Shown: positions 24,401-35,602 of the stretch, in pieces
How the letters are laid out: each line of letters opens with the position of its first letter
Position numbering within the stretch: the stretch's first letter is position 1
Origin: Tolypocladium sp. Sup5 PDA-1
Lineage: Eukaryota > Ascomycota > Sordariomycetes > Hypocreales > Ophiocordycipitaceae
Assembly: GCA_000750105.3 (NCBI GenBank)
Contig: JPHH03000011.1
Coordinates: forward strand, 1 to 64,000
Length of the DNA: 64,000 nucleotides
Direction of reading: 5' to 3'
Position numbers and translations under genes: made by a program
Notes under the pieces: model-generated
Told to the model about the DNA's origin: nothing
The model's database searches: none
The model's input: the letters and a program-made list of their open reading frames with translations, nothing else

Positions 24401-25380
24401 TACGTTGAACCCGGTCATGCACTCGTGTCCGTGTTGATGCCCACTCGGGCTGTGCATGCACTCCCTTCAGCTCACGAGGGATGGCATCGATACACGGTGA
24501 CAGGGCTCCATCGTGGCACTCCGTGGCCCGGTTCACATGCAAGTGATGCAGATTTCATCAGCGCATATCGGTTGGTTGGGCCAGCTTGTGCATCGCTTGC
24601 TGGTTGGGCGTCGCAGTCATCCAAGACAGGCCCCCCACCTTCGGTGAGTCTCGGCATCTCGCATCCGACAACGGTGTAGTCCGTATGCCAGGGTGGCATG
24701 TTTGGAGTCTCTGCTGTCGTTTGACATGCAAAATGGCCATGTTCGGCAACAAAAGGAATGGTCGGTGTAACAAGCGGCGCAACCTCACTCGCCGATGGCC
24801 CTCCGACGGGAGGCTCAGCTCTAGGGTAGGCCACCATGGTCTCGGTGTGTACGGTTAACAGCCCCCACAGCTGGGTCGGGCGTCGCCATTCGGACACAGG
24901 GAGGCATTGAGTTGCGAGTTGGGCTGGCTCGCCGTGTACCTACCCGGGTACCCACAGAAGCAGCATGCCTTACCGTCCCTTGTGTACGAGCTCTGCACAG
25001 CGCAGACAGGCAGCGCCTACGACGTGGGGACCGGCACGGCTACCCATGCACAGACTTGCACGCACCGCCGGGTAGACGATGCGCCCCGCGAACACGCGTC
25101 TGACAACAACAAACGATGGAGACGTGTCACGGCGCGCGAATCGGGTCTACGAAGCAGGCGAAGGGCAAAAGCGGATGGTCAATATTGCTGCTTGAGCAAG
25201 TTCCATTACCCCAAATGTAAAGCCACCGTTTCCCTTGTATGGTACAGAACACCCGAAAAAAAGCAAGACCCGATCCCGTAGTCATCATGAAACACCCTAC
25301 ATGGCCCCACGCGATGGGGGAAAAAAACGACGCGTCCGAGGCGGACAAAATTCGTAACGGACATGCAAAACAGACAACGC

Positions 25381-25828
25381 TTAACCACCGAAGCCGTACA
25401 GGGTGCGGCCTTGTCGCTTCAGGGCGTAGACGACGTCCAGCGACGTCACCGTCTTCCGCTTGGCGTGCTCGGTGTAGGTGACGGCGTCACGGATGACACC
25501 CTCGAGGAAGGTCTTGAGAACACCGCGGGTCTCCTCGTAGATCACTGCACATGACGCGTCAGTACATGTTGTCGGGTTCGTGGGCGGAGCGCGTGGTGAC
25601 GCGTCCGGGTAGGGGTGACATACTGGCAGAGATACGCTTGACACCGCCACGACGAGCGAGACGTCGGATGGCAGGCTTGGTGATACCCTGGATGTTGTCA
25701 CGAAGAATCTTGCGGTGGCGCTTGGCACCGCCCTTGCCGAGGCCCTTGCCGCCCTTGCCGCCTGGTGAAAGTCAGTGACGATGTTCTTGTATGCATGCAA
25801 TAGTGGGTGAAGACTCACGTCCAGTCAT
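25381..25828 (-). CDS. hH4: histone H4
   Basis: A core histone that pairs with H3 in the nucleosome. Three exons on the minus strand (25828-25819, 25761-25624, 25544-25381) encode the canonical 103 residues. The N-terminal tail with GKGGKGLGKGGAKRHRK is intact, and the C-terminus ends TLYGFGG. The first coding exon is only 10 nt (ATG ACT GGA C). Intron 1 (25762-25818) uses GTGAGT, and intron 2 (25545-25623) uses GTATGT and ends TGTGCAG. The gene is divergent from histone H3 at 27709, the arrangement known for the Neurospora hH3/hH4-1 pair, and probably shares replication-dependent control with it. Confidence 0.97.
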
Positions 25829-27118
25829 GGTGGAGGGGTGTGGTGTGTCTGTTGTGTGATGGGGTAGAGTTGGTTGTAGTGGTGCACGCGAGTGGCAGAA
25901 TAGAGTTGCTGTGGTATTGCGGGTGATGGAGGAGGGAGAAGGGGCGGCGGCGGGCGAGCTTAAGTACAAGTGGGCCAAACCACAGATCAGTTGATTGACT
26001 GGAGCGAGTGATTGGGGCAGGGGAGAAAAAAACAACACTCCACTGCCAGGTTGGGGGGAGTCGACGCGCCTGTGGCCCTACGGGTACTGCAGGTGGGGCA
26101 GCCATCGATAATCCTGCACTCGGACAAGAGGCGAGACAGACACATCGAATTACCGTCCAATGGCGAGGCTGGGAAAATGCCTACATACACGTTGATGCGT
26201 GCCATCCATGGAAAATCGACGTCTTCGGTTGCGCATGTATCCATCCCCGCACTTCTGGGGCTGGCTCGCCGCTCGAGGCTGGAGCTGTCTTGTGTTCCTG
26301 ATGCTCCATCTATCGCGCCAGTCTTGCTACGTCATGTTTGATGTGATGCTCTGGTTCACCGAGGTGCTGATGTGAGTACGTACGTGCGTAGTATCACATC
26401 TTGTGGTGTCCTTGGGAGTTGCACCCTGCGCATCACTACATCACCCACACGATCGTAAACGATGGTCCACCACAGAGAGCAAAGCCACTGGTGTACTAAA
26501 AGCTAGTCAGGCTGGTATGTATGGAAATATAGACATGAGTCGTTCTGGGGATCGGACGCTGTTGCCACTCGAGGACCACAATCGGTAAGGCTGCAGCCTA
26601 ATTGTTGTCGCGAGCATGTGATGTCGTGAACCTACGATAACTCTATTGCCAACTTTGTTGGGACACGATGGGCAAGATGAATGAGCGTTGTAAGCAGAAA
26701 AGCCATTGTCATTTATTATGGCGATTTATGGTTTGACCCATATGTTGGTTACTGCTGCGTGTCGTTGGTTATCTGCTCAAGAGAGGTTGTGGCTAGAGTC
26801 TATCAACGTGATGGTTGTCAACAGTTCAAGAACTACATAACACAACCAGCCACCACCACCACTACCACCACACAAGCTAAGAGCACAAAGTTCATCGCCC
26901 ACAGAGGCAAAATGCACATGCTAGCAATAGAGTCACGGTTTACCCAAGATTGAGTAATCACGTCGCGCACTACGCAGATGCACATTGCTCTGCTCTTGCA
27001 GTCGTACAGGGTAGGTCACGACACCAAACGTGCACCTGCCGATGACTGCCTTCCCTGCAGAAAGAAACCTTGCCTTGCGCACGTAGGGCGTTTGCGCAAA
27101 GGTTAAAGCGCCGTGTGG

Positions 27119-27133
27119 CCAATCAAAAATTGG
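27119..27133. promoter_or_regulatory. inverted CCAAT pair flanked by GCGCC/GGCGC words
   Basis: CCAATCAAAAATTGG has a CCAAT box on each strand five bases apart. It is followed immediately by CGC, so the minus-strand copy reads GCGCCAAT; AAAGCGCC lies just upstream. CCAAT boxes bind the HAP/NF-Y complex, and GCGC words resemble G1/S-type (MBF/E2F-like) sites. It lies about 575 bp before the H3 start. Confidence 0.5.
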
Positions 27134-27579
27134 CGCACGTTGGGACGGGGGCCCCACTGCGGATTTCCGAGTTGGGTTACGCCAGGTCCGGCAGCGAATT
27201 TCTGGGCCAAGCAAGAAGGCGCGTGTTTGTTTGCGTGCGCGCAACTGCCCGTGTTGTGCTGCTGGCGGCCGTGCAGGGGGACCCGATATGAGCTGGTGGA
27301 TGAATTTCATTGGTGGGGAGGCCTCCATTTGTCCCGCCGTCTCAGCAGAGTCTCAGGCATCTGTCGTTTTAGGTAAGCTGGGCTCAGCCGCCACCCACAC
27401 TTGCCACACTTGTTGGTTTTCATTGATTGTCGCACCCAAATTCCAAGCGGGCGCGTACTTCGTACCCGACCCCAAAGAAAAAACAGCACCACACACGCGG
27501 GCGCACGGCCCACTCTCGAGCACTGATTGCACCGCTCCTTCCAGATCAGCCGCAGCGCCTGCCACCCGCTAGCCACAGG

Positions 27580-27587
27580 TATTAAAG
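27580..27587 (+). promoter_or_regulatory. weak TATA-like word for histone H3
   Basis: TATTAAAG lies about 120 bases upstream of the H3 ATG and is followed by a C-rich leader. It is only an approximate TATA match. Confidence 0.3.
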
Positions 27588-27708
27588 CGCCCCCCCCGCC
27601 GCCTCCGTCTCCGAACTTTTCCTCCTGCATCTCACACACCCACTTCTCCATCACACCCCACAACCACCCATCAACACCACAACAACACATCACCAACAAT
27701 CCGCAGCA

Positions 27709-28179
27709 ATGGCTCGCACCAAGCAGACTGCCCGAAAGTCCACTGGTGGCAAGGCTCCTCGCAAGCAGCTGGCCTCCAAGGCCGCCCGCAAGAGCGCCCC
27801 GTCGACCGGTGGTGTCAAGAAGCCTCACCGCTACAAGCCCGGTACCGTCGCTCTCCGTGAGATTCGACGATACCAGAAGTCGACTGAGCTGCTCATCCGC
27901 AAGCTCCCCTTCCAGCGCCTGGTAAGTCGCCTGCATCATGACATGTCGCCATCAAACAAGACACTAACGCGAGTTAAACAGGTCCGTGAAATCGCCCAGG
28001 ACTTCAAGAGCGACCTCCGCTTCCAGTCGTCTGCCATCGGCGCCCTCCAGGAGTCTGTCGAGTCTTACCTCGTCTCCCTGTTCGAGGACACCAACCTGTG
28101 CGCCATCCACGCCAAGCGCGTCACCATCCAGTCCAAGGACATCCAGCTCGCCCGCCGCCTGCGCGGCGAGCGCAACTAG
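27709..28179 (+). CDS. hH3: histone H3
   Basis: A core histone. Two exons (27709-27921, 27982-28179) encode the canonical 136 residues, beginning ARTKQTARKSTGGKAPRK after the Met and ending RRLRGERN. Lysines 4, 9, 14, 27 and 36 are all present in their standard contexts, so heterochromatin (K9) and Polycomb-type (K27) marks are possible. The intron (27922-27981) starts GTAAGT, ends AACAG, and falls between ...PFQRL and VREIAQ. The ATG follows a C/A-rich leader. Antisense and alternative frames in this interval are shadows. Confidence 0.98.
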   Translation: MARTKQTARKSTGGKAPRKQLASKAARKSAPSTGGVKKPHRYKPGTVALREIRRYQKSTELLIRKLPFQRLVSRLHHDMSPSNKTLTRVKQVREIAQDFKSDLRFQSSAIGALQESVESYLVSLFEDTNLCAIHAKRVTIQSKDIQLARRLRGERN

Positions 28180-28742
28180 ACGATGGGGATCGGGATAGCG
28201 GCCTTATGACTTTTGCTTTGACACGGATGGAAATCATGGTTTGGGGGTAATCATGGCGTTCAATGAGAGACTTGCTTTTGCTCTACAGTTGGGATGTACA
28301 TTATGCCAGGCGACGATGCAGCTTGCAGACGCTGCCGAATGCAACGGACCAAGACGGTCTACGACTTCTTTGACACAAAACATGCCCGCCTCCCCGTGAC
28401 CCGCGAGTAACGCGACGAGCCACCAGACGCGATCACAAACGCGGTCGGTCCCCGTAGAATAACAATGACTCACCAACGCGTGGCAGCCGCAAACAAAGCC
28501 GCCTTTGCCGAGACGACGGCCGCTCCCCGATAAGGTAACGGAACAAGGCAGTGCAGACTGCGAGTACATTCACTTATTCGTGCTGCGCAATCTCAACCAC
28601 CCACTGCACCGAGCCGTCGGCGATGAAGCAACTCGATGCGTACATGCGCCCAAGGACGGAGTAGTAACAAACGTCTCAAGCTATCTGCATTTCCGTACGG
28701 TCTTCACGCCCACCACAGCAGCACTCATCCTCGTTCCTCCCA
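28180..28742. other. intergenic between the tail-to-tail H3 and GST-kappa genes
   Basis: This 563-bp gap carries both 3' ends. I see no gene, strong hairpin or RNA feature in it. Confidence 0.6.
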
Positions 28743-29581
28743 TCACAGCAGCGCCTTCCACCCCCCCGTGCTCGGCCGCGGCAGCCCGAGAAAGGCGGCG
28801 ACCTGGCCCAGGTGGTCGACGCCCCAGAAGGACTCGGTCTCGCCCGTCACGTTGGTGCACACCATCCACGGCAGGCCAAAGGCGCCCGCGGCAAATGCCT
28901 CGTCCGTGTTGCGCTGGAGCGCCGCCTTGCCCTCGGTAGAGGCCGCGACGACGACCTTGGCGGCCTCGTCTGCGCCGAGCACGCGCTTCAACAGGGGGGA
29001 GAGCACCTCGGGCTTATGCGTCTCGCGGTGCTCGACCCAGAAGTCGTGGTAGAGCGCGTCGAGCGTCCGCGCGACCCGCTGCTGCTTGTCAGTGCCACCG
29101 CCACGTCCGTCGGCCTTGTCGAGGGCCGCCAGGTACCGCATCGTCGTGAGCGTCAGCGGCGGGAAGTTGGCCGGCCGGTCGTGCGTCATGGGCACCTGGA
29201 GCGTCTCAGCCCAGCGCTGCCGCTCGCGGTCGATCCAGCGGCCCTTGTCTGCAGTTGCCGGCGTCAGCGAGAGACCGAGAGGCAGAGGCAGAGGCAGAGG
29301 CAAAGGCAGAGGCAGAGGCAGAGAAGCTAGGCTTACTAGTGATGTTGATGGGCGGCGTGTTGCCGCACGCCTTCATCAGGCCGCCGAGGAAGATGGGCAC
29401 GTATGTGATGTCGCACTTTTGGAACACGGCATCGTTCTGTCGGGACACGTCAGGACACGTCAGCGGTGCCATTGGATCATCGAGACAAACTGGTCGCACT
29501 CACCCGCAGGACGTGATAGGCAATGTACGCAAACGGGCTCACCGTGTCGACGTAAAGCGTAATCTTGGGGACCGCCGCCAT
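28743..29581 (-). CDS. glutathione S-transferase kappa / DsbA-family thioredoxin-fold protein
   Basis: Three exons (29581-29504, 29436-29337, 29248-28743) give about 227 residues, the usual GST-kappa length. The N-terminal strand-loop reads LYVDTVSPFAY, with the Ser-Pro of the kappa active site. ITYVPIFLGGLMKACGNTPP then matches the family's glutathione-binding region, and the C-terminal GAFGLPWMVC resembles the cis-proline loop shared with DsbA and 2-hydroxychromene-2-carboxylate isomerase proteins. The likely role is glutathione-dependent detoxification in mitochondria or peroxisomes. No clear N-terminal targeting peptide or C-terminal SKL is visible. Intron 2 (29249-29336) is mostly a hexanucleotide repeat. 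Splice joins restore ...PPINITNKGRWID and keep phase. Confidence 0.9.
29281..29326. repeat. hexanucleotide microsatellite (GGCAGA) in a GST-kappa intron
   Basis: About seven tandem GGCAGA units, one changed to GGCAAA, lie inside intron 2 of the GST-kappa gene. Confidence 0.85.
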
Positions 29582-30472
29582 GGTGGGACACCCAAGGTAA
29601 GGCTGCGAATGACCTGCTCTCGACTGCGTGCCGTAGATGGACGAATCAATACCTGTACCTGGACGAATAAATGAATGAAGAAATGAACAAGCGAGTCGAC
29701 GATGGATAATGGCTGCCGCGCCCTTCCGCCCTTCTCCGCCCGGTCAGTAGCTGATGCCACGCACTACGCACTACTCGTACGTGCCACTACAGGTTACTCG
29801 TACTACTCGTACCGCTGCAACTCCCTACCGATGCATGAGCCGCGGCAACACTGGCGGCCACACAGGCATGGGGATATCAACAGTGGAATCAATACCGAGG
29901 AGTTTCTGCAGGCCGTACGTAATATGAAATACGCACGGACTACTTTGTACTGTACTTGGTATGACATGGATGTGGAATCGCTCCTCCCCGCAATGACTCG
30001 ACCCCGCCGCTTCGAGCTGTCATCCTCCTCGTCCAGGATCAAAGCTCAAACGATCCAAGGCATGAATGAGCTACAAAGTACTCCGTACAGGCACATATAT
30101 CGCGCTAGATATACGGATACAGAAGTTTCCATTACTCGATTACGTACGTGACGTACGTATACCCTGCCGCAGCAGCACCTCAGTGAGGAGGGGGCCGTCT
30201 GCTTCATCCGCAACACCTTGCGCGTCAATGGCAAACACCGCTCGAGTCACCAGTCACAAGTAATGCTGCCCAGTACGGCGCCGTGTAAAAATAGGCAAGC
30301 ATGCTATATTAAGCGGAAACAAAGACCGGCTAATGTCCATTCGCACTCTAAAGACTACCAAAAATATAAACAGATAGATATCTTGGCAACGTAACCTACG
30401 TCGTCGTCCTTATACACGACATCTAGATACCCTCACCTCATGATTTTGGCCCCATATGCATGTACGAGAATC
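29582..30472. other. intergenic upstream of GST kappa and downstream of RPA190
   Basis: This 0.9-kb region holds the GST-kappa promoter and the RPA190 3' end. It has several GTAC-type palindromic words, including GTACTCCGTAC at 30078-30088 and an odd-centred palindrome at 30141-30159. No gene is recognised. Confidence 0.6.
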
Positions 30473-33400
30473 TCACGCCAGTGAATCCACGTGATATGTC
30501 GGCAGCTGAGTCAACACATCAAACCCGCCCGTGCCCACCCTCCCCATCCTGCCCATCACCAGGCGACTGCTCGGCGTCGTCAGGTCGTCCCAGTCGCCGT
30601 CCAGCACCGCGTCCTTGAGGAACGCGAGCGTCGTCTCGAAGCTCATCTTGGTGAATGGGCTGACGTTCCCCCTGAGGCCCATGCGGCTAAAGGCCGTGAA
30701 GTCGCCGTTCCTCGTCATGTAGTCGGCAATGAGGTTGAGGTGCCTGTTGTCTACCTTGATGCCGTGCGAGCCGAAGACGCCTGCCAGCTCGCCCACAATG
30801 TTGCTGCGGCAAGCCTCCACTCCGTACACGGCCAGTACCGCCCCGATGTCGTTTGTCTGGATTCGGTTCGGGTTGATGAAGTCGCTGTACCTCTGCATCG
30901 CCCGCAGGTTCACGCCCGACGTGTGTATCACGGGGCTGCCCTTGTCCTCCAGCGTGCACGAGTCCACGCCCGGAATCTGCTGCACCACCGTCTTGCGGAT
31001 TGCCTCTTGCACAATGTTGAGCATCAGCACCTTGGGGATGACAGAGTCGAACTCGAGCGTTGTGTTGCACCACTCGCCGTGCCTCTCGTCGCATTCAAAG
31101 CCCGTCACCTCGGCGTAGGCGTCGAGTACGCGCTCCGCACGCGCCTTTGCCGACCACGTTGCCCCATCCCCGTTCTCATCCTCCTCCTCGACATCCGAGT
31201 CCCCCCCTCGACTTTCCAGCTGCCGCGCAGGACTGCCACCGATGCCCTCATCTTCCATCTCGCTGGCCATGGCCTCCCTCTCGTTCGCCCTCTGCACCGC
31301 GTCGTCCTCGTCGTCGTTGGGCCCATAAGACACTGCTTCGCTGCGGTTTGCTCGTTGCTTGGCGTTGGTTGCATCGTCATCGCCCGCATCGTCGTCATCA
31401 CCGTCACCCCGGGCTTCGGCCTGAGCTTCCGGCGCCGCCATCTCTACGACTCCGGCTTTGACTCCGATTTCTGGCGTTGCCGTTGTAGCTTGAGCCTGTC
31501 GCTTTTTGATCTCCTTCTTCACGAGAGACAGCATCACACGCAGGAGCTTTCTCTCGACCGTGTCTAGGACATCGGATACTCCGATGGCGTACGTCTTCGA
31601 GTACTCCTCCAAAGGGAAGAACCTGAGCTTGACTTGGTAGATTTTGGCCAAGCCGTAGATTTTACCACGGTCGACCGTTTCTTCCACAGCAACGCTATCC
31701 AGGATCTGCCCCAGCCGCAGGACGCTGATGGACTTGGCAAATACCTCGGCATCGTTAGAGGAAAGTTCTTCGATCGGGTACAGGGACATGGAGGGGGTGG
31801 AAATGTCCTTGCTGGCAGTCATCAGGATCTCGCGGAGCCGAGGAATACCCAGGGTGACGTTCTTGGCCGAATGACCTGCCAAGTGGAAGGTGTTCAGCGT
31901 CATCTGTGTAGACGGCTCGCCCACAGACTGCCCGGCCACGATGCCCACGGCTTCTCCTGGTTCCACGAGGGATCTCAGGTACTTCATGGCGAACAGCATC
32001 TCCGCGTTCTTGCGATTCAAAGTCACATGAGATGAGCCATGCCAGCCCTTGTCGCCCTTGTCGCCCTTGTCGCCCTTGTCCCGCACCAGCCCGTCGGCGT
32101 TGTCCTTCAAGTAGCTCGTCATCGCATTGTAGAACGTCTCGGACGTGGCGAATGCGTTGGTGGCCGGGTCGAAGTTTGCTGTCAGGGGGTCCTTGCCGTT
32201 CGGATCAAGGGCTTTGGCGTGCTTGACGGCGCTCTTCATGTACTTTGAGAAGGCCGCCCGGTTGGCGCCGAGGCGCTCTCCCACCTTGGGGTCGTATCTT
32301 AGCTGTGCCGCCTCCGACGCAACGTTCTGCAGAATGAATCTAAAGTCGGACAGGTACTTTTGCTTGGCCACGTCGAGTCCGTCCTCGCCGTAGAGAAACT
32401 GGATCATGGAGCCGTCGGCGTCTCGGACAGTGGTATCGTACGCGACTGTCAGGCCCTCCATGCCTTTGATCACACATCTCTGCAGATATCCCGAGCGCGA
32501 CGTCTTGACGGCGGTATCGATCAGTCCTTCTCGCCCAGCCATGTGATGGAAGTAGTACTCCTGAGGTCGGATGCCTGTCAAGAAGCGGTTCACAATGTAG
32601 CCGCCGGCTCGGACGTTGGTCTCAAACGGCTTGAAGCACGGCAAAGTCTTGCCGCTAACCATCAGAGGGACACGCCTTCCTTCTAGGACTTGCTGGCCAA
32701 GGTTGCATGAAATGAGAGAGGCGTTTACTCGGGATCCCTTGGCGCCCGAAGTTGTCATGGCCTGCATCTGGTTCTTTGGAAACGGCTTTTCGAGACCGTT
32801 GGGAATGCACGCTTTCTGGACGGCATCCGTGATGTCCTTGGTGCCTTGGTTCATCAGGAGATCCAGCCCTTCTTGCTTGCTGTCGTCACGCAGGACCTCC
32901 TCCATGCGCTCCCGAAGCAGTGGATTCAGCGGGTCCTTTTGTTGTCCCAGGGAGACATAGCCGGAGGCAACCTCCAGGCCCACCTGGTCAGCGGATTGAA
33001 GCTCTCGCAGTCGTGCGCTCTCGCCTTCCGGCGTAAGCCTGAGGTCGTCCATGCCACAGGAGAAAGCCCTCATGTTGAGATATCTGGTCAAGAGACGGCC
33101 GAGGCAACTCAGAAGTTTACCCGCGACAGCTGGCCCATATATCTCGTGAATAGCATGGATGAGGCCACCTGAGCTGGGGCCAATTTGCGACTTATCGAGG
33201 ATGCCAGTAATGAATTCGCCATCCTGGATAAGAACGGTGCCCTCTTCCGACTTGACACCCCATTGCTCGGCCTTTATTTGCGTGTCTTCCCGCATGGTTA
33301 GGCCGCCGCAATTAGGTGGCTGCATGTTCTTGAGGATGGTTGTGATGACTTGCTTTCCCGTCCATCTTGGCACAGGTTTGATAATCGCTGGTGACACAAG

Positions 33401-35602
33401 CTGGATCCTCTCCCCAAGAATGTGGCCGCTCTCTGGCCGCAGCGCGTTGTATACTAGCTGGTGGTAGTCGCCGCGGCTGAAGAAGGTATCGCGATTGCAC
33501 AGGGTCACTGAAACGGAGATGTGATCTTGGATCAGACCTCTCAGCGGCTTGCCCGCGGTGCCCGACAGATACTGGTGGTCTGTATCGGCAATTTGCAAGG
33601 CTTCTGCTCGCGCAACCTCGTTTTGAGGGAAATGCATGTTCATTTCGTCGCCATCAAAGTCGGCATTGTAGGTGTTGCAGTTGGCGTAGTGCATTCGTAT
33701 CGTCTTTTCACCCGGGAGAACTCGAACTCGATGGCCCATGATGGACGGCTTGTGCAGCGTCGGCTGGCGGTTCATCAAGACCACGTCGCCGTTAGTGAGG
33801 TGACGATGCACCTTTTTGTTTCTCATCCTTGCTGCATTGCTGTTTGTCGGCGCGAGAAGCTGGTTTGCGAGGGATATGCGCTCATCCACTGACTTATTCC
33901 GGAGATTGACGATTTGCCCATTTTCATTCTCAATCGCAAAGGCTCCCGGCCACTTGTCCACGCCGTTGATGACGGCCTGCTGCATGTCTCTGAAGTTGTG
34001 GCTCGTGACGGGCTCTGGGTATGTGAGCTTCTTGGCAAAGACGGGCGGGACACCAATCTCGTTGGTTTCGATATTGGGATCCGGGGAGATGACACTTCTG
34101 GCGGCGTAGTTGACTCGCTTGCCCATCATGTTCTTCCTGAAGAGACCCTCCTTCTTCTCCAGCAACTGCTTGATGCCGTCCTCGTTGCGCGCCGCAGCGG
34201 CGCCCTGAACAGGGTTCTTGGTTTTGTCGATGAGCGCGTTCACTCCATCCTGAAGTTCAGTCCATGCTTGATGCATCTGGGTAATGTCCCCCCTGTCGTC
34301 TGCCAATGCGCCGTAAATCTGCGCGATCTTGCCACAGCTTCTAAGGATAGACTTGTAGAGCGAGTTTTGCTGCGCTTCGGCGATCTGCGACTCGCCAGTT
34401 CGCGCCTCTGGTCGATAGCGATTGGGTGGGACGAGAATGCAGGTCATGAAGAACATGTCCGGGGTGACCTTGGGCGAACTGCGTGTTGGCGGCTTGGCAT
34501 TGTAAAGGAGGGCCAGGATTTCTTGCTCTTTCTTGAAAAGCTCCGTCAGACGCGCCTTGACCTCCATGGAGCTGATGTATCTCTGCGAAGCGGCGGGGTC
34601 TACCGACTCTGCATCTGGCATTTCGACGTCATCCGAAGACTCGGCAGGCTCTGGGTCGGATTCTTCGCGACTCGGAGAGCCTATATCAGCAACACCCTCG
34701 TCGGAGGCGTAGCTGTTGGGCTTGCGTGTCGACTTGTCGTGGTGTATCCTGGCCATGGCGTCGTCCCATTTGAAGCTCTTCTGTGCCATCTTGGCCTTCT
34801 CCTTGGAGGACAACGATCTCTCGAAAACCTTGACAAATCGATCCTTTCGGTACGACGGCGAGATGCCGCCACAGCTGGAACAGAGTCTCTTCTTGGTGAT
34901 CTCGGCCAGGAACTCTTTGATAACCTCTCGGCGCATCTCGCTGGCGCCTTCATGCTTTCCCTTCTTGGCGTCATACCGTTTCAGCTTGCTCCCTCGGATG
35001 CATTGCTGGACATACTTTTCGCGAGCGCGGGTAACACTATCGATGGAAGAGTTTCCCTCTTCCTCAGCCTCGCTATCGCCGAAGCCAAGGGACTCTTGCA
35101 GCTCCAAGGCAAGCTCATTCTCTCCAATTGAGCCGACGATGTGAGCCTGCTGAATCAGGCCGTGTTGGAGCAGGCGGAGCTTGCAGAGGTATTTATGTAG
35201 TTCTTTAGACGGCAACCGAAAGCCCTTGCAGTACACGCATGTCGCTCGGAGCAAGCGGTAGGCCTGGTCCATGAAGACGGGATGGTAGACGGGGGCGGGA
35301 AGCTGTATGTGGCCGGGATGCCCGGGGCACGAAGCCTGGTTCAGGTTGCACGTCGAGCATCTGCGGACAATTAGTTCCGGTCCATTGAGGGCCAGCGGAT
35401 ACACGGGTCCAAGAACTCACGGAGCATCGCCCCAGGACCCGAGCGCCGGGTCATAGAGACCGCCGGGGACGGGGTTGAGCAGGTTGTCGAAGGTGCTCTC
35501 ATTCTCGATGCGCTTAACGGAGATGGCTCGGATCTCCTGGGGGGAGAGGAACGTGAATTCGACGCTCTCCACCTCGGAGGAGATGGGCTGTGCGATATTC
35601 AT
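30473..35602 (-). CDS. RPA190: DNA-directed RNA polymerase I largest subunit
   Basis: The catalytic subunit that transcribes 35S rRNA in the nucleolus. Two exons (35602-35421, 35360-30473) encode about 1689 residues, close to yeast A190. The start is ATG at 35602, followed by the family's opening (GLYDPALGSWGDAP). The intron (35361-35420) splits that from the zinc clamp CSTCNLNQASCPGHPGH. The magnesium-binding NADFDGDEMNMHFPQNE loop lies near residue 625, and the bridge-helix region includes SGAKGSRVNASLISCNLGQQ and FYF-type REGLIDTAVKTSRSGY. An acidic Asp/Glu-rich linker (about 1375-1450) sits in the jaw region, as in other A190 proteins. Near residue 1150 a tandem repeat encodes DKGDKGDKGDKG. 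The gene is divergent from PRP3, with 557 bp between start codons. Confidence 0.97.
32047..32085. repeat. 9-bp coding tandem repeat in RPA190
   Basis: On the plus strand CTTGTCGCC is repeated about four times. On the gene strand it encodes Asp-Lys-Gly repeats and keeps the frame. Confidence 0.85.

Larger units (their letters stand above)
20693..25380. other. 4.7-kb intergenic region, no gene recognised
   Basis: This region separates the divergent side of the C2H2 gene from the 3' end of histone H4. Open frames up to about 215 codons occur on both strands, but they overlap in antisense, use no recognisable splice structure and resemble nothing known. Structural oddities are a G4 motif (20890-20911), a perfect 12-bp hairpin (21457-21492), a 16-base C run (21558-21573) and a TACCTAGG palindrome (23757-23774). 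Much of it may be promoter and leader for the regulator. A lineage-specific gene or non-coding RNA cannot be excluded. Confidence 0.5.
25829..27708. promoter_or_regulatory. shared H4-H3 divergent promoter region
   Basis: A 1.88-kb region between two head-to-head histone genes. It holds the paired CCAAT element at 27119-27133 and nearby GGCGC words. The H3 leader is strongly C/A-rich just before its ATG. I find no protein-coding gene here. Confidence 0.6.

Noticed and set aside
22532..24679. Overlapping frames of 120-216 codons
   Set aside because: They sit on both strands in the same interval, with no homology I recognise and no consistent intron signals.
33914..35131. A 405-codon plus-strand frame
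   Set aside because: Antisense to RPA190.
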